This document shows positions 51,481 through 59,876 of a stretch of 64,000 nucleotides of DNA, piece after piece. The DNA is from Saccharothrix carnea (GTDB lineage Bacteria; Actinomycetota; Actinomycetes; Mycobacteriales; Pseudonocardiaceae): positions 744,001 to 808,000 of the forward strand of contig NZ_PYAX01000001.1 in NCBI RefSeq assembly GCF_003014735.1, in the 5' to 3' direction. The position numbers and the translations under genes are program-made. Numbering within the stretch: position 1 is the stretch's first letter; each line of letters opens with the position of its first letter. A model generated the notes under the pieces. The model was not told where the DNA came from. It was given only the letters and a program-made list of their open reading frames with translations, and did no database searches.

Positions 51481-51527
51481 CGTTGGGCGCGCGTTGGCCG
51501 GGCGTTGGAGGACCCGTGGACGTTGGG
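51481..51527. promoter_or_regulatory. SARP-style heptamer array
   Basis: CGTTGGG (51481), CGTTGGC (51492) and CGTTGGA (51503) are spaced exactly 11 bp, with a fourth copy at 51521. Direct heptamers on one helix face are the classic SARP binding arrangement. The array sits 37-83 bp before the start of the first cargo gene. Confidence 0.7.
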
Positions 51528-51563
51528 TTGCGTCCAGCAGGCTGCCTTCCGCGAGGGATACCG

Positions 51564-51980
51564 ATGTACATCGCCGAAACCGGGGGTGAAGTGGCCCCGC
51601 CCCAGGAGGTTCCGACCGTCAACGGCCAGGTCGTGGCGCTCCAGGAGACCGTGAACTCCGGCCGGGTGTCGCTCGATCCCGCCACCGGCGAGGAACTGCG
51701 CAAGATGCTCCTGGAGCAGATGGACCAGGTCGACTCGTGGCTGGAGCGCGCCGGTCGGCTCGCCCGTCCCGCGCCCATCGGCCGCAACCCCGTCGGCGAC
51801 CGGCTGGCGCAGAAGTTCGAGACCCGCGCCGACGGCGACCCGCGGTCGTTCGTGGCCGTGATGACGGCCTACCGCGAGGTGCTCCAGCAAACGCACGACT
51901 CGGTGGAGAACGCGATCCGCAACTTCACCCAGGTCGACGACGACAGCAGCGTCGAGCTGCGCAAGCTGAGCGGGAACTGA
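51564..51980 (+). CDS. Small helical partner of the PPE-like protein (PE/EspC-like)
   Basis: The 138-residue soluble protein is mostly helical with a turn at APIGRNPVGDRLAQKF, the outline of PE- or EspC/WXG100-like type VII secretion proteins (helix-turn-helix hairpin). It precedes a PPE-like gene by 13 bp. In mycobacteria each PPE pairs with such a partner before secretion. I do not see a clear W-x-G or Y-x-x-x-D signal, so the assignment rests mainly on context. ATG 51564 follows GCGAGGG. Confidence 0.65.
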   Translation: MYIAETGGEVAPPQEVPTVNGQVVALQETVNSGRVSLDPATGEELRKMLLEQMDQVDSWLERAGRLARPAPIGRNPVGDRLAQKFETRADGDPRSFVAVMTAYREVLQQTHDSVENAIRNFTQVDDDSSVELRKLSGN

Positions 51981-51993
51981 AGGGCTGGCGACG

Positions 51994-53640
51994 ATGGCGA
52001 CGGAGCGCGTGGAGCGGGACCTGCTCGTCGGGCAGGCGAGGCGGTCGCGGGACGAGGACGAGCCGGACCTGGTGCTGACCGAGACCCAGAACTGGGCGTC
52101 CCGGTCGCACCGCGAGCTGTACGAGGCGGTGCACAACAACAACGACCCCGGTCAGACGGGCGAGATCGGCGCGGAGTGGGGCCAGTTCGGCACCGAGCTG
52201 ACCGAGGCCGCGCGGCTGATCAACGAGCGGGTCGCGGTCAGCGAGTCCGGCTGGACGGGCGACGCGGCGGACGCGGCGCGGCTCGCGATCAAGGGCCTGG
52301 CCGACTGGGTCACGCACACCGCCGAGACCGCGGTCGAGGTCGGCAAGCGGGTGCAGGACGAGAGCCAGATCATGGAGAACGCCCGGGCCAGCATGCCCGA
52401 GCCGGTCGAGTTCAACTGGGACCAGGCCACCGGCGCGTTCACCGCGGGCGGCATCCAGGGCCTGGCCAGTTCCGCCGCGGACGTGCAGGCGGCCAACGAC
52501 CACGCGCGGGCGCTGCACGAGCACGCCGTGACGGTCATGACCACGATGGAGCGCGAGTCGCAGGCGGTCGACCAGACCACGCCGCGGTTCAGCGCGCCGT
52601 TCAACCCGGTCACCGGCCGCACCGAAGAGCCGGCCATGCTGATGCGCGCCATGACGTCGACGACGTTGGCGGGCGCGGGCGTGGACGGCCTGAGCGGCGG
52701 TGCCGGCGGTTCGACGGCGACTTCGAGCGCCACGGCCACCCAGCCGGCGCAGCAGATGCAGGCGGTGCGGCCGATGGAGCCGGCGCAGGCGTACCAGCCG
52801 GCGCAGACCGCGGCCTCGGCGCAGCACGCCGGGTACGCGCCCGGTGCCGCCGCGTCGTACCCGGGCGCTCCCGGGTCGTCCGGCAGCGGCACGTACGCGG
52901 CCGGTGCGGCGCCGGCGGCTCCGCCGCAGCAGATGTACCGGCCGGAGGGCACGACGGCCGCCGCGGCGGCGGCCCAGGTGCCGGTGGCGAACCCGTACAC
53001 GCCGCCGACCGGCGGTGGCTACGGCTACACCCCGCCGCCCGGTGGCGGCTACAACCAGCCCGGCGGCAGCGGTTACGTGCCGCCGTACCAGCCGGCGAAC
53101 CCGAACGTGGCGCCCCGCCAGGGCGGCGGCACGCTGCCACCCGGCGTGAAGCCGCCGAACTACATCCCGGCCGGCAGCCCCGGCACGCCTCCGGTCCAGG
53201 GCACGCCCGGCGGCGGCGGTGGCGGCGGTGGCGCGGGCCGGATCCCCGGCATGCCGCCGGGTGGCTTCGGCGGTGGCGGTGCCGGCGGCTTCGGCGGTGG
53301 CGCGGGCGGCTTCGGCCCGACCGGGTCCGGTGGCGCCGGTGGTGGTGGCGCCGGCTCGATGGCCGCGGGTGGTTCGACGGGCGCGCTCGGCGGTCAGCCC
53401 GCTCGTGGCCCGATGCCGGTCGGCGGCTTCGGCCCCGGTGGCGCGGCGGCGGCGGGTGCCCCGATGGCGGGTGGCGCGCCGATGGGCGGCGCACCGGCCG
53501 GTGGCCAGCAGGGCGAGGACAAGGAGCACCGGGCCGCGGCGTACATCCGCGGTGAGGACATCTTCGAGGTGCCGGGCGAGAACCTGCCCCCGTCGGTGAT
53601 CGGCGGCGCGAAGCCGAAGAAGAAGGGCGACCAGTCGTGA
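51994..53640 (+). CDS. PPE-like type VII secretion substrate
   Basis: The 548-residue protein has an N-terminal PPE-like helical domain (about 1-215; WASRSHRELYEAVHNNNDPG, ELTEAARLINERVAVSESGWTGDAADAAR with the W-x-G turn near 88). A long low-complexity region of Ala, Gly, Pro and Gln (about 225-510) and a conserved-looking hydrophilic C-terminus (RGEDIFEVPGENLPPSVIGG) follow. It is expected to be secreted by an ESX/T7 system as a heterodimer with the preceding protein, bound first by the EspG-like chaperone encoded next. No secretion machinery genes are in the window. Confidence 0.85.
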   Translation: MATERVERDLLVGQARRSRDEDEPDLVLTETQNWASRSHRELYEAVHNNNDPGQTGEIGAEWGQFGTELTEAARLINERVAVSESGWTGDAADAARLAIKGLADWVTHTAETAVEVGKRVQDESQIMENARASMPEPVEFNWDQATGAFTAGGIQGLASSAADVQAANDHARALHEHAVTVMTTMERESQAVDQTTPRFSAPFNPVTGRTEEPAMLMRAMTSTTLAGAGVDGLSGGAGGSTATSSATATQPAQQMQAVRPMEPAQAYQPAQTAASAQHAGYAPGAAASYPGAPGSSGSGTYAAGAAPAAPPQQMYRPEGTTAAAAAAQVPVANPYTPPTGGGYGYTPPPGGGYNQPGGSGYVPPYQPANPNVAPRQGGGTLPPGVKPPNYIPAGSPGTPPVQGTPGGGGGGGGAGRIPGMPPGGFGGGGAGGFGGGAGGFGPTGSGGAGGGGAGSMAAGGSTGALGGQPARGPMPVGGFGPGGAAAAGAPMAGGAPMGGAPAGGQQGEDKEHRAAAYIRGEDIFEVPGENLPPSVIGGAKPKKKGDQS

Positions 53641-54404
53641 TCGAGCCCGACTTCGTGCTCACGCCGCGCGAGCTGGACGTGCTGTGGGACCACCTCGACC
53701 TCGGCCGACTGCCCTACCCGCTGGACGTGCCGAGCCTGGGCGACACCGAAGAGGAGCGCAAGCGGTTGCGGGAGGAGGTGCTCGCCGCCTACGGCGAGCC
53801 CGACCCCCGGCTGGTCGCGCTGCTCCGGCTGCTCGGCGACCACGAGGTGGCCGTCGACGCGGTCGCGCACGTGGACCGGGCGGTGCGGGCGGTGGCCGTG
53901 TCCAACGGTGGCCGGGCCGCGTTGGCGGTGGTCGACAGCGGCTCGATCGGCGTGCTGGAGATCCGGCCGACGTCCTTGGCCAGGTCGATCGTGGAGGTGC
54001 TGCCGGACGGTGCGGCGGGTCCGGGCAGCGCGTTGTCCCTGCGGCTGGAGACGTTGAACACCGCCGTGGCGCTGCAGAACGAGCAGCAGGACGACGATGA
54101 CGACGACCCGTGGGGTGGCGGCGGCGAGCTGGACGAGCGGGAGGCGTTGCAGAAGGCGGGCCTCTCGCGCGAGGACGCGACCGTGGTCAGCGAGCTGGCC
54201 GCGAGCCGGGTCGCCGGGGGTCAGTTCGGGGTCACCGTGGGCGGCGGCTACCGCCGTGACCGGGCCGGCGCGCTGATCACCTGGTTCGACACCAACCAGG
54301 GCCGGTACCTGATGGTGCACGAGGACGGCTGGCTGAGCCTCGCCCCCACCGACAACGACCGCATCGCCACCCGGATCGCCTCGGTCCTCGCCTCCATCTC
54401 CTAG
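53637..54404 (+). CDS. EspG family chaperone (type VII secretion)
   Basis: The 255-residue protein matches the EspG/ESX secretion-associated family (PF14011): DFVLTPRELDVLWDHLDLGRLPYPLDVPS at the start, the middle AHVDRAVRAVAVSNGGRAALAVVD, and GGYRRDRAGALITWFDTNQGRYLMVHEDGWLSLAPTDNDRI near the end. EspG binds the tip of its cognate PPE and guides it to the secretion apparatus. Start GTG 53637 overlaps the PPE gene stop (GTGA), giving tight coupling and cognate pairing. Confidence 0.9.
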   Translation: MIEPDFVLTPRELDVLWDHLDLGRLPYPLDVPSLGDTEEERKRLREEVLAAYGEPDPRLVALLRLLGDHEVAVDAVAHVDRAVRAVAVSNGGRAALAVVDSGSIGVLEIRPTSLARSIVEVLPDGAAGPGSALSLRLETLNTAVALQNEQQDDDDDDPWGGGGELDEREALQKAGLSREDATVVSELAASRVAGGQFGVTVGGGYRRDRAGALITWFDTNQGRYLMVHEDGWLSLAPTDNDRIATRIASVLASIS

Positions 54405-54409
54405 ACCTC

Positions 54410-54494
54410 CGGACGTAGGACACACGCCCCCCGCGTGTGTCCTACGTCCAGAACGCGCGTGTCCTACGTTCGGAACACCCGAGTTGAACGCTCA
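54410..54494. repeat. Convergent-junction palindromes, site C
   Basis: GGACGTAGGACACACGC (54411-54427) pairs perfectly with 54433-54449 (17-bp stem, 5-base loop), a two-way terminator. It is followed by two further reverse units (CGAACGTAGGACACGCGC and TGAGCGTTCAACTCG). The second includes the stop of the opposing imine-reductase-like gene. The sequence 54454-54496 closely matches the right part of site B. Confidence 0.92.
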
Positions 54495-55361
54495 GGACGC
54501 GGTCGACCCCGAGCGGAACACCTCGACCACCCGCGAGTAGCTGTCGTCGCCGTGCCCGGCCTCGACCACCGCCCGCAGCAGCCCCAGCGTGTACGACGGG
54601 AACTCGACGTCGATCCCCCGCTCCCGGCTCTCGCGCACCAGGTCGTCCGCGGCCGGCAGGTGGTGCTTCAACGCGCCGAACGGCACCGCGTACTCACCCC
54701 GGTCCACCTCCTCCGCCAACGACGGCAGGTAGCCGAGCAGCCCGGTCAGCGACGCCGACGCCGCCTCCACGAACCGCTTCACCTCCACGCCCTGGCTCGA
54801 CAGCAACGCCGCCGCGTGCAGGAACCCGTTGAGCGTGCCCCACATCGTGCCGTTCATCGCCAGCCCGAACAGCGCCGGCGCACCCGCGTCGTCCCCCAGA
54901 AACGTCCCTCGCCCACCCAACAACAACAACTCCGCCCTATGGCGGTTAAAAGCGCCTTCATCACCCCCGTAGAACACGACCGAATCGGCGTGTCCGATAG
55001 CCGGCGCGATGGTCATGATCTGCCCGTGGACGTACTCCGCACCCCGTTCCGCGACCCGAGTAGCCACCTCGCGCGCCTCGCCCGAGGTCCCGTCCGACAG
55101 GTTCACCACCACCCGCCCGGCCAACGACCCGGCCGACGCCAGGATCGAGCGCGCCGCCTCGTTGCCCTTGACGTTCACCACCACGAGGTCGCTGTTCGCG
55201 ACCGCCTCCTCCGCCGATGCCGCGACCACCGCACCCCTCGCGACGAGCGGGTCGGCCTTGCCCGGCGTGCGGTTCCACACCGTGGTCCGCTGACCGCCGT
55301 CGAGGAACGCCCCTGCGAGCGCGCTCCCCATCTCTCCCAAACCCAACACAGTCACAGACAC
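54492..55361 (-). CDS. Imine-reductase-like NAD(P)-dependent oxidoreductase
   Basis: The 289-residue protein has the N-terminal Rossmann GLGEMGSALAGAFL and NRTPGKADPLVARGA (NADPH-favouring Arg), then VVNLSDGTSGEAREV. A long interdomain helix leads to the C-terminal domain (LAMNGTMWGTLNGFLHAAAL, SYTLGLLRAVVEAGHGDDSY) that dimerises in imine reductases and 6-phosphogluconate dehydrogenase relatives. It may reduce cyclic imines or a beta-hydroxyacid. GTG 55361 has no Shine-Dalgarno and lies where a MerR-type promoter predicts the transcript start, so it is probably leaderless. Confidence 0.9.
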   Translation of the reverse strand: MSVTVLGLGEMGSALAGAFLDGGQRTTVWNRTPGKADPLVARGAVVAASAEEAVANSDLVVVNVKGNEAARSILASAGSLAGRVVVNLSDGTSGEAREVATRVAERGAEYVHGQIMTIAPAIGHADSVVFYGGDEGAFNRHRAELLLLGGRGTFLGDDAGAPALFGLAMNGTMWGTLNGFLHAAALLSSQGVEVKRFVEAASASLTGLLGYLPSLAEEVDRGEYAVPFGALKHHLPAADDLVRESRERGIDVEFPSYTLGLLRAVVEAGHGDDSYSRVVEVFRSGSTAS

Positions 55362-55368
55362 GACCGTG

Positions 55369-55399
55369 ACGCTAAAACCTCAGGTTTACTGGAGGTCAA
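55369..55399 (-). promoter_or_regulatory. MerR-type promoter with SoxR-like dyad
   Basis: On the minus strand TTGACC (55399-55394), a 19-bp spacer and TAGCGT (55374-55369) form a promoter with the extended spacer of MerR-regulated genes. The dyad CCTCAGGTTTACTGGAGG (55378-55395) within it resembles the SoxR box at 15 of 18 positions. The transcript would start at about 55362, next to the GTG. Confidence 0.7.
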
Positions 55400-55573
55400 G
55401 GGAGGGCAAGATCACGGGTCGCTGAAGACCGGTGTTGATCGTCTTGTCCCGGTGCGGCCGGTGCCAAGTAAGCTGTCCGGGACCAGTGGTCCGCATTACA
55501 CCGATCGAGTGAAGAATGGTCGGAAAATGCGCACGTGGACCCTCCGCGAACGATTGGCCGGCAGAGCTGGATG

Positions 55574-57667
55574 ACGATGGCAGGCGCAGCGAGATCCGGT
55601 GACGGGCCCGGCAGAGCCCGGTACGCGTTCGCACGCCGCTGGGCCACCGCCATCACCCCGGACGCCGCGCCCGACGACAGCCTGGCCGACCTGCTCGCCG
55701 GCTTCACCGACACCCTGTGCGCCGCCGTCCGCGACGACGGTTCGGCGGCACGGGCGCGCGAGGTCGGCCGCGGCCTGGTCGAGCACGGCCTGGTCGCACC
55801 CGAGGCGCTGGAACGCACGCTCGCGTTCGTCGGCGAACACCTGCCCGTCGACGTGCCGATCGCGATGCCGCGCCTGATGACCGTGCTGGGCGCGCTCGCC
55901 GCCGGGTTCACCGACGCGCTGCGCCGCCGCACGCTGGACGAGCAGGAACGCCACCACGAGCTGAGATCCACCCGATCGACCGAATCCGCGGTACGGGCGG
56001 GTGAAGCGAAGTTCCGCGCCGTGTTCCAGACCTCGGCGCTGGGCATCGCGGTCTCCGACGCGGACGGCGTGATCCTCGACTGCAACGACGCCATGCTCGC
56101 CCTGCTGGACTACGTGCCCGAGGAACTGGTCGGGTCGCTCGGCCGGGACCTGCTCCACCCGGACGAGCGCGACGTGATCTCCGAGCTCGCCCAGCTGCTG
56201 CACACCGGTCACGAGCACGTGCGCGCGGAGACCCGGCTGGTCCGCGCGGACGGCGAACCCGTCAGCGTGCTCATCGCCCTCGCCCTGCTGCGCGACGACG
56301 ACGGCGAGCCCGCGTTCTACGTGACCATGATCGAGAGCCTGGACGAGGTCCGCGCGCTGCAGAAGCAGCTGGTCCGGCAGAGCCTGCACGACGTGCAGAC
56401 GGGCCTGGCGAACCGGGCGCAGTTCGTCGGCTGGCTGGAGGGCGCGGTCGGCACCCGCGGACCCGACACGCTCGCGCTGGTCGTGTTCGACCTGGACGGG
56501 TTCCGGGTGGTCAACGACGCGTTCGGGCACGACGTCGGCAACCGGATCCTCACCGCCGTCGCCGGGCACCTGCGGTCGGTGTTCGACGGGATCGGGCGGC
56601 TGGCCAGGATCGGGCCGGACGAGTTCGCCGTGCTGATCCACGACCCGCGGGACGTGGCCACGGTGGTGTCGCTGGCCGAGTCGACCGTCGAACTGCTCGC
56701 CGAACCCGTCTGGGTGGGTGACGACGGCATCGGCGTGACCGCGAGCGTCGGCATCGTGGTGCAGCCGGCACGCGGCGCGGACGCCGCCGAGCTGCTGCGC
56801 TGCGTCGACCTGACCGTGCGGTGGGCCAAGGACGACGGCAAGGCGCAGTGGGCCCTCTACGACAAGGGACGTGACCAGCGGGAACGCGCCCGGATGCGGT
56901 TGGCGGCGTCGATCTCCGGCGGGCTGGAGCAGGGCGAGTTCCGGGTCGACTACGAGCCGGTGCACGCGCTGGCCGATGGCGCGCTGGTGGCCGTCGAGGC
57001 GCGGTTGCGGTGGGACCACCCCACGGAGGGCGTGCTCGACCCGCGGGAGCTGGTGTCGCTGTCGACGTGCACCGGGATGGCGGCGCGGCTGGGCAAGTGG
57101 GCCATCGCGCAGGCGTGCGCGGACGCGGGCCGGTGGCACGCGGAGTTCGGCGACGCGGCGCCCGTGCTGAGCATGGACCTGACCGCGCGGCAGTGCCAGG
57201 AGCCGGAGCTGGTGGCGACCGTGCGGCAGGCGTTGCGGGACAGCGGGCTGCCGGCGCGCCTGCTGCGGTTCGAGCTGAGCGAGCAGTTACCCGCGTTGGT
57301 CAACGAAGACCAGCTGGAAGAGCTGACGTACCTGGCGGAGCACGGCGTGGGGCTGCTGCTCGACCAGGTGGGTGGCGGCAACGTGCCGATCGACCGGTTG
57401 CGGCGGATACCGCTGACGGCGGTGAAGTTCCAGGGATCGCCGGTGTACGGGCTGGCGGAGGGCGCGGACCCGCTGGTGGAGAGCGCGGCCGTGGGCCTGC
57501 TCACCTGGTCGGGGACGTTGGGCCTGCCCCTGTACGCGGCGGGGGTGCGCACGGAGTTCGAGGCGCGGCGGCTGGCGGAACTGGGCGTCACGGGGGCGCA
57601 GGGGCCGCTGTTCGGGTCGGCGCTGCTGACGTTCGACGAGGTCCGCGCGATTCTTGGCAAGTCCTGA
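55574..57667 (+). CDS. PAS-GGDEF-EAL protein with degenerate catalytic motifs
   Basis: The 697-residue protein has an N-terminal helical domain (1-125), a PAS domain (about 140-255), a GGDEF domain (about 265-425) and an EAL domain (about 435-695). The signature loop reads RIGPDEF (near 346), not GGDEF. The EAL motif reads EARLRW, the metal-binding Asn is Asp (SMDLTARQ), DDFGTG is LDQVGGGN, and the late AEGVET is AAGVRT. Both activities are therefore doubtful; it may instead be a c-di-GMP-binding or PAS-sensing protein. TTA at 57287-57289 makes it a candidate bldA target. ATG 55574 or 55580 is the start. Confidence 0.87.
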   Translation, partial: TMAGAARSGDGPGRARYAFARRWATAITPDAAPDDSLADLLAGFTDTLCAAVRDDGSAARAREVGRGLVEHGLVAPEALERTLAFVGEHLPVDVPIAMPRLMTVLGALAAGFTDALRRRTLDEQERHHELRSTRSTESAVRAGEAKFRAVFQTSALGIAVSDADGVILDCNDAMLALLDYVPEELVGSLGRDLLHPDERDVISELAQLLHTGHEHVRAETRLVRADGEPVSVLIALALLRDDDGEPAFYVTMIESLDEVRALQKQLVRQSLHDVQTGLANRAQFVGWLEGAVGTRGPDTLALVVFDLDGFRVVNDAFGHDVGNRILTAVAGHLRSVFDGIGRLARIGPDEFAVLIHDPRDVATVVSLAESTVELLAEPVWVGDDGIGVTASVGIVVQPARGADAAELLRCVDLTVRWAKDDGKAQWALYDKGRDQRERARMRLAASISGGLEQGEFRVDYEPVHALADGALVAVEARLRWDHPTEGVLDPRELVSLSTCTGMAARLGKWAIAQACADAGRWHAEFGDAAPVLSMDLTARQCQEPELVATVRQALRDSGLPARLLRFELSEQLPALVNEDQLEELTYLAEHGVGLLLDQVGGGNVPIDRLRRIPLTAVKFQGSPVYGLAEGADPLVESAAVGLLTWSGTLGLPLYAAGVRTEFEARRLAELGVTGAQGPLFGSALLTFDEVRAILGKS

Positions 57668-57712
57668 TGGGACGCTCAGCCTGCTCATAGGGTCCGGGTC
57701 GACGCTGGGCTC

Positions 57713-58555
57713 ATGACGACAGAGGACTTCCCCGCGCTGCGCGGGTCGTTGGAGGAGCGGGCGCCGTTCTGGCGGCGGCGGACCGGTGTGGTGGTGACCT
57801 CCGCGGCGCTGGTCGCCGCGGTGTTCGGCGGGGTCACCGGCGGGGTGGTGGGCGCGCTGAACGCGTCGTCCGCCGAGGTGGCGCCGGTGAGCAGCGGCCC
57901 GGTGGCGGCGAACGCCTCGTCCACGTTCGACGTCTCGACGGTCGCGGCACGGGTGCTGCCGAGCGTGGTGCAGGTGAACGTGGCGTCGGCGCAGGGGCAG
58001 GGCCTCGGCTCCGGGGTCGTGCTGACGGCCGATGGGCGGATCCTGACCAACAACCACGTGGTGGCGGGCGCGCAGCAGGTGACGGTGACGTTGAGCGACG
58101 GGAAGACCGTGGACGCCACCGTGGTGGGTACGGATCCGTCGAGCGACCTGGCGATCTTGCAGGCGTCGGGGGTGAGCGGGCTGACACCGGCGACGTTCGG
58201 TGACTCCGACCAGGTGAAGATCGGTGACCAGGTCGTGGCGATCGGCTCGCCGGAAGGCCTCCAGGGCACCGTGACGTCGGGCATCGTCAGCGCGCTGGAC
58301 CGCACGGTCACCGTGCCGGGGACGTCGACCGGGCGGCGCGGGTCGTCGTCGGTCAGCTACCAGGCGATCCAGACCGACGCGTCGATCAACCCGGGCAACT
58401 CGGGCGGGCCGCTGGTCGACTCGGCGGGTCGGGTCGTCGGCATCAACTCGGCGATCTACTCGCCCGCGGCGGACAGCGGCGAGGCGGGCAGCGTGGGCAT
58501 CGGGTTCGCCATCCCCTCGAACCAGGTGCGGCAGATCATCGACCGGCTGGGGTGA
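57713..58555 (+). CDS. HtrA-like S1C serine protease without PDZ domain
   Basis: The 280-residue protein has an N-terminal membrane helix (about 25-48), a Ser/Ala-rich stretch and a trypsin-like domain (about 75-280) with the triad His in ILTNNHVV, Asp in DPSSDLAIL and Ser in SINPGNSGGPLV. Standard HtrA/DegP proteins are longer and carry one or two C-terminal PDZ domains; none is present, as in the shortest actinobacterial members. It should act outside the membrane in protein quality control. ATG 57713 begins the frame. Confidence 0.9.
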   Translation: MTTEDFPALRGSLEERAPFWRRRTGVVVTSAALVAAVFGGVTGGVVGALNASSAEVAPVSSGPVAANASSTFDVSTVAARVLPSVVQVNVASAQGQGLGSGVVLTADGRILTNNHVVAGAQQVTVTLSDGKTVDATVVGTDPSSDLAILQASGVSGLTPATFGDSDQVKIGDQVVAIGSPEGLQGTVTSGIVSALDRTVTVPGTSTGRRGSSSVSYQAIQTDASINPGNSGGPLVDSAGRVVGINSAIYSPAADSGEAGSVGIGFAIPSNQVRQIIDRLG

Positions 58556-58587
58556 CCCCGGCCCGTCTCGACCGGTACTGAGCGCGG

Positions 58588-58620
58588 GGCGGCGTGCGGC
58601 AGGGGGTACCGCACGCCGCC
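58588..58620. terminator. Hairpin between HtrA and tmsB genes
   Basis: GGCGGCGTGCGG (58588-58599) pairs perfectly with CCGCACGCCGCC (58609-58620), leaving a 9-base loop between two convergent genes. Confidence 0.88.
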
Positions 58621-58626
58621 ACGCCC

Positions 58627-59862
58627 TCAGCCGAGCCAGTCCGGTCGCAGCGGCATGTGCGACGTGGTCCCGTCCAGCTTCACGCCCAGCACCTGGTGCA
58701 GCTGGATGTTGTTGCGCTCGAAGCCCAGCCGGGACGCGGCCAGGTACAGCCGCCACACCCGCGCCCGGCCCAGCCCCACCTCGCTCACCGCGTCGTCCCA
58801 GTGCTTCTCCAGGTTCTCGCACCACGCCGCCAACGTCATCGCGTAGTGCTCGCGCAGGTTCTCCTCGTGCCGCACCTCGAACCCGGTGTCGTGCATCAGC
58901 GACACGAGGTGCCCCGGCCCGACCAGCTCACCGTCCGGGAACACGTACCGGTCGATGAAACCGCCGGTCCGCGCGGGCTGCTTGTTGTCCGGCCGGGTGA
59001 TGCAGTGGTTGAGCATCCGCCCGCCGGGCTTGAGCTTGCCGTACAGCGACCGGAAGTACGCGGGCAGCTTCGCCTTGCCGATGTGCTCGGTCAGGCCGAT
59101 CGAGCTGACCGCGTCGAACCCGGTCTCCCGCACGTCCCGGTAGTCGAGGTAGCGCACCTCGGCCAGGTCGGACAGCCCGGCCTCCACGATGGCCTTCTGC
59201 GCCCACTCCGCCTGGTTGCGCGACAAGGTCACGCCGAGCGCCTTCACGCCGTACTCGCGCGCGGCGTGCATGACCATCCCGCCCCAGCCGCAGCCGACGT
59301 CCAGCAGCCGCATCCCCGGCTTGAGGCCGAGCTTGCGCGCCACCAGGTCGTGCTTGGCGAACTGCGCCTCCTCCAGGGTGGACTCCGCGGTCGGGTACAC
59401 GGCGCACGTGTACGCCATGGACGGCCCGAGGACCCACTCGTAGAACGTGTTCGACACGTCGTAGTGGTGCGCGATCGCCTCGCGGTCACGCGCCTTGGAG
59501 TGCCGCAGACCGCGCAACCGGCGCTCCTGCGGCGGCACCTCGATCTTCGTGCCGAGCCTGGTCCGCCCGAGCGTGGCCAGCAGTTCCACCCGCTCGCCCC
59601 AGGGCAGCTCCCGCAGCGAGATCTCGGACAGCTGCTTCAACGCGCCGTACACGTCACCGATGATCTCCAGGTGCCCGGTCACGTACGCGCGCGCCAACCC
59701 CAGCTCACCCGGCGCGGACGCCAGGTACGACAACGCCTCCGGGGTGCGCACCTCGATGCTCACCCCCGCGTCGGCCGGCCCCGCGTGGCTGCCGTCGTAC
59801 GCGCTGAACCGCACGGACGCGCCGCCTCCGACCGCCCGCTGGAACACCTCCGCCAACCGCAT
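58627..59862 (-). CDS. tmsB: SAM-dependent fatty acid C10 methyltransferase
   Basis: About 411 residues, of the cyclopropane-fatty-acid synthase (UfaA1/TmsB) family: AIAHHYDVSNTFYEWVLGPS, the SAM-binding LLDVGCGWGGMVMHAA (near 200), VTLSRNQAEWA, SSIGLTEHIGK and the C-terminal LGFERNNIQLHQVLGVK. With the FAD partner it should turn oleate into 10-methyl stearate (tuberculostearate), by methylating the double bond and then reducing the methylene. ATG 59862 has GGGAG eight bases upstream; a GTG at 59880 overlaps the tmsA stop as GTGA and would add six residues. Symbols follow the tmsA/tmsB naming from mycobacterial relatives. Confidence 0.9.
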   Translation of the reverse strand: MRLAEVFQRAVGGGASVRFSAYDGSHAGPADAGVSIEVRTPEALSYLASAPGELGLARAYVTGHLEIIGDVYGALKQLSEISLRELPWGERVELLATLGRTRLGTKIEVPPQERRLRGLRHSKARDREAIAHHYDVSNTFYEWVLGPSMAYTCAVYPTAESTLEEAQFAKHDLVARKLGLKPGMRLLDVGCGWGGMVMHAAREYGVKALGVTLSRNQAEWAQKAIVEAGLSDLAEVRYLDYRDVRETGFDAVSSIGLTEHIGKAKLPAYFRSLYGKLKPGGRMLNHCITRPDNKQPARTGGFIDRYVFPDGELVGPGHLVSLMHDTGFEVRHEENLREHYAMTLAAWCENLEKHWDDAVSEVGLGRARVWRLYLAASRLGFERNNIQLHQVLGVKLDGTTSHMPLRPDWLG

Positions 59863-59876
59863 GGCCCCGGCTCCCT

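Noticed and set aside
55480..55512. BldD or DasR site upstream of the GGDEF-EAL gene
   Set aside because: The GGACCAGTGGTCC palindrome has half-sites in the wrong orientation for DasR, and TTAC/GTGA are 9 bp apart instead of the 7 expected for BldD.
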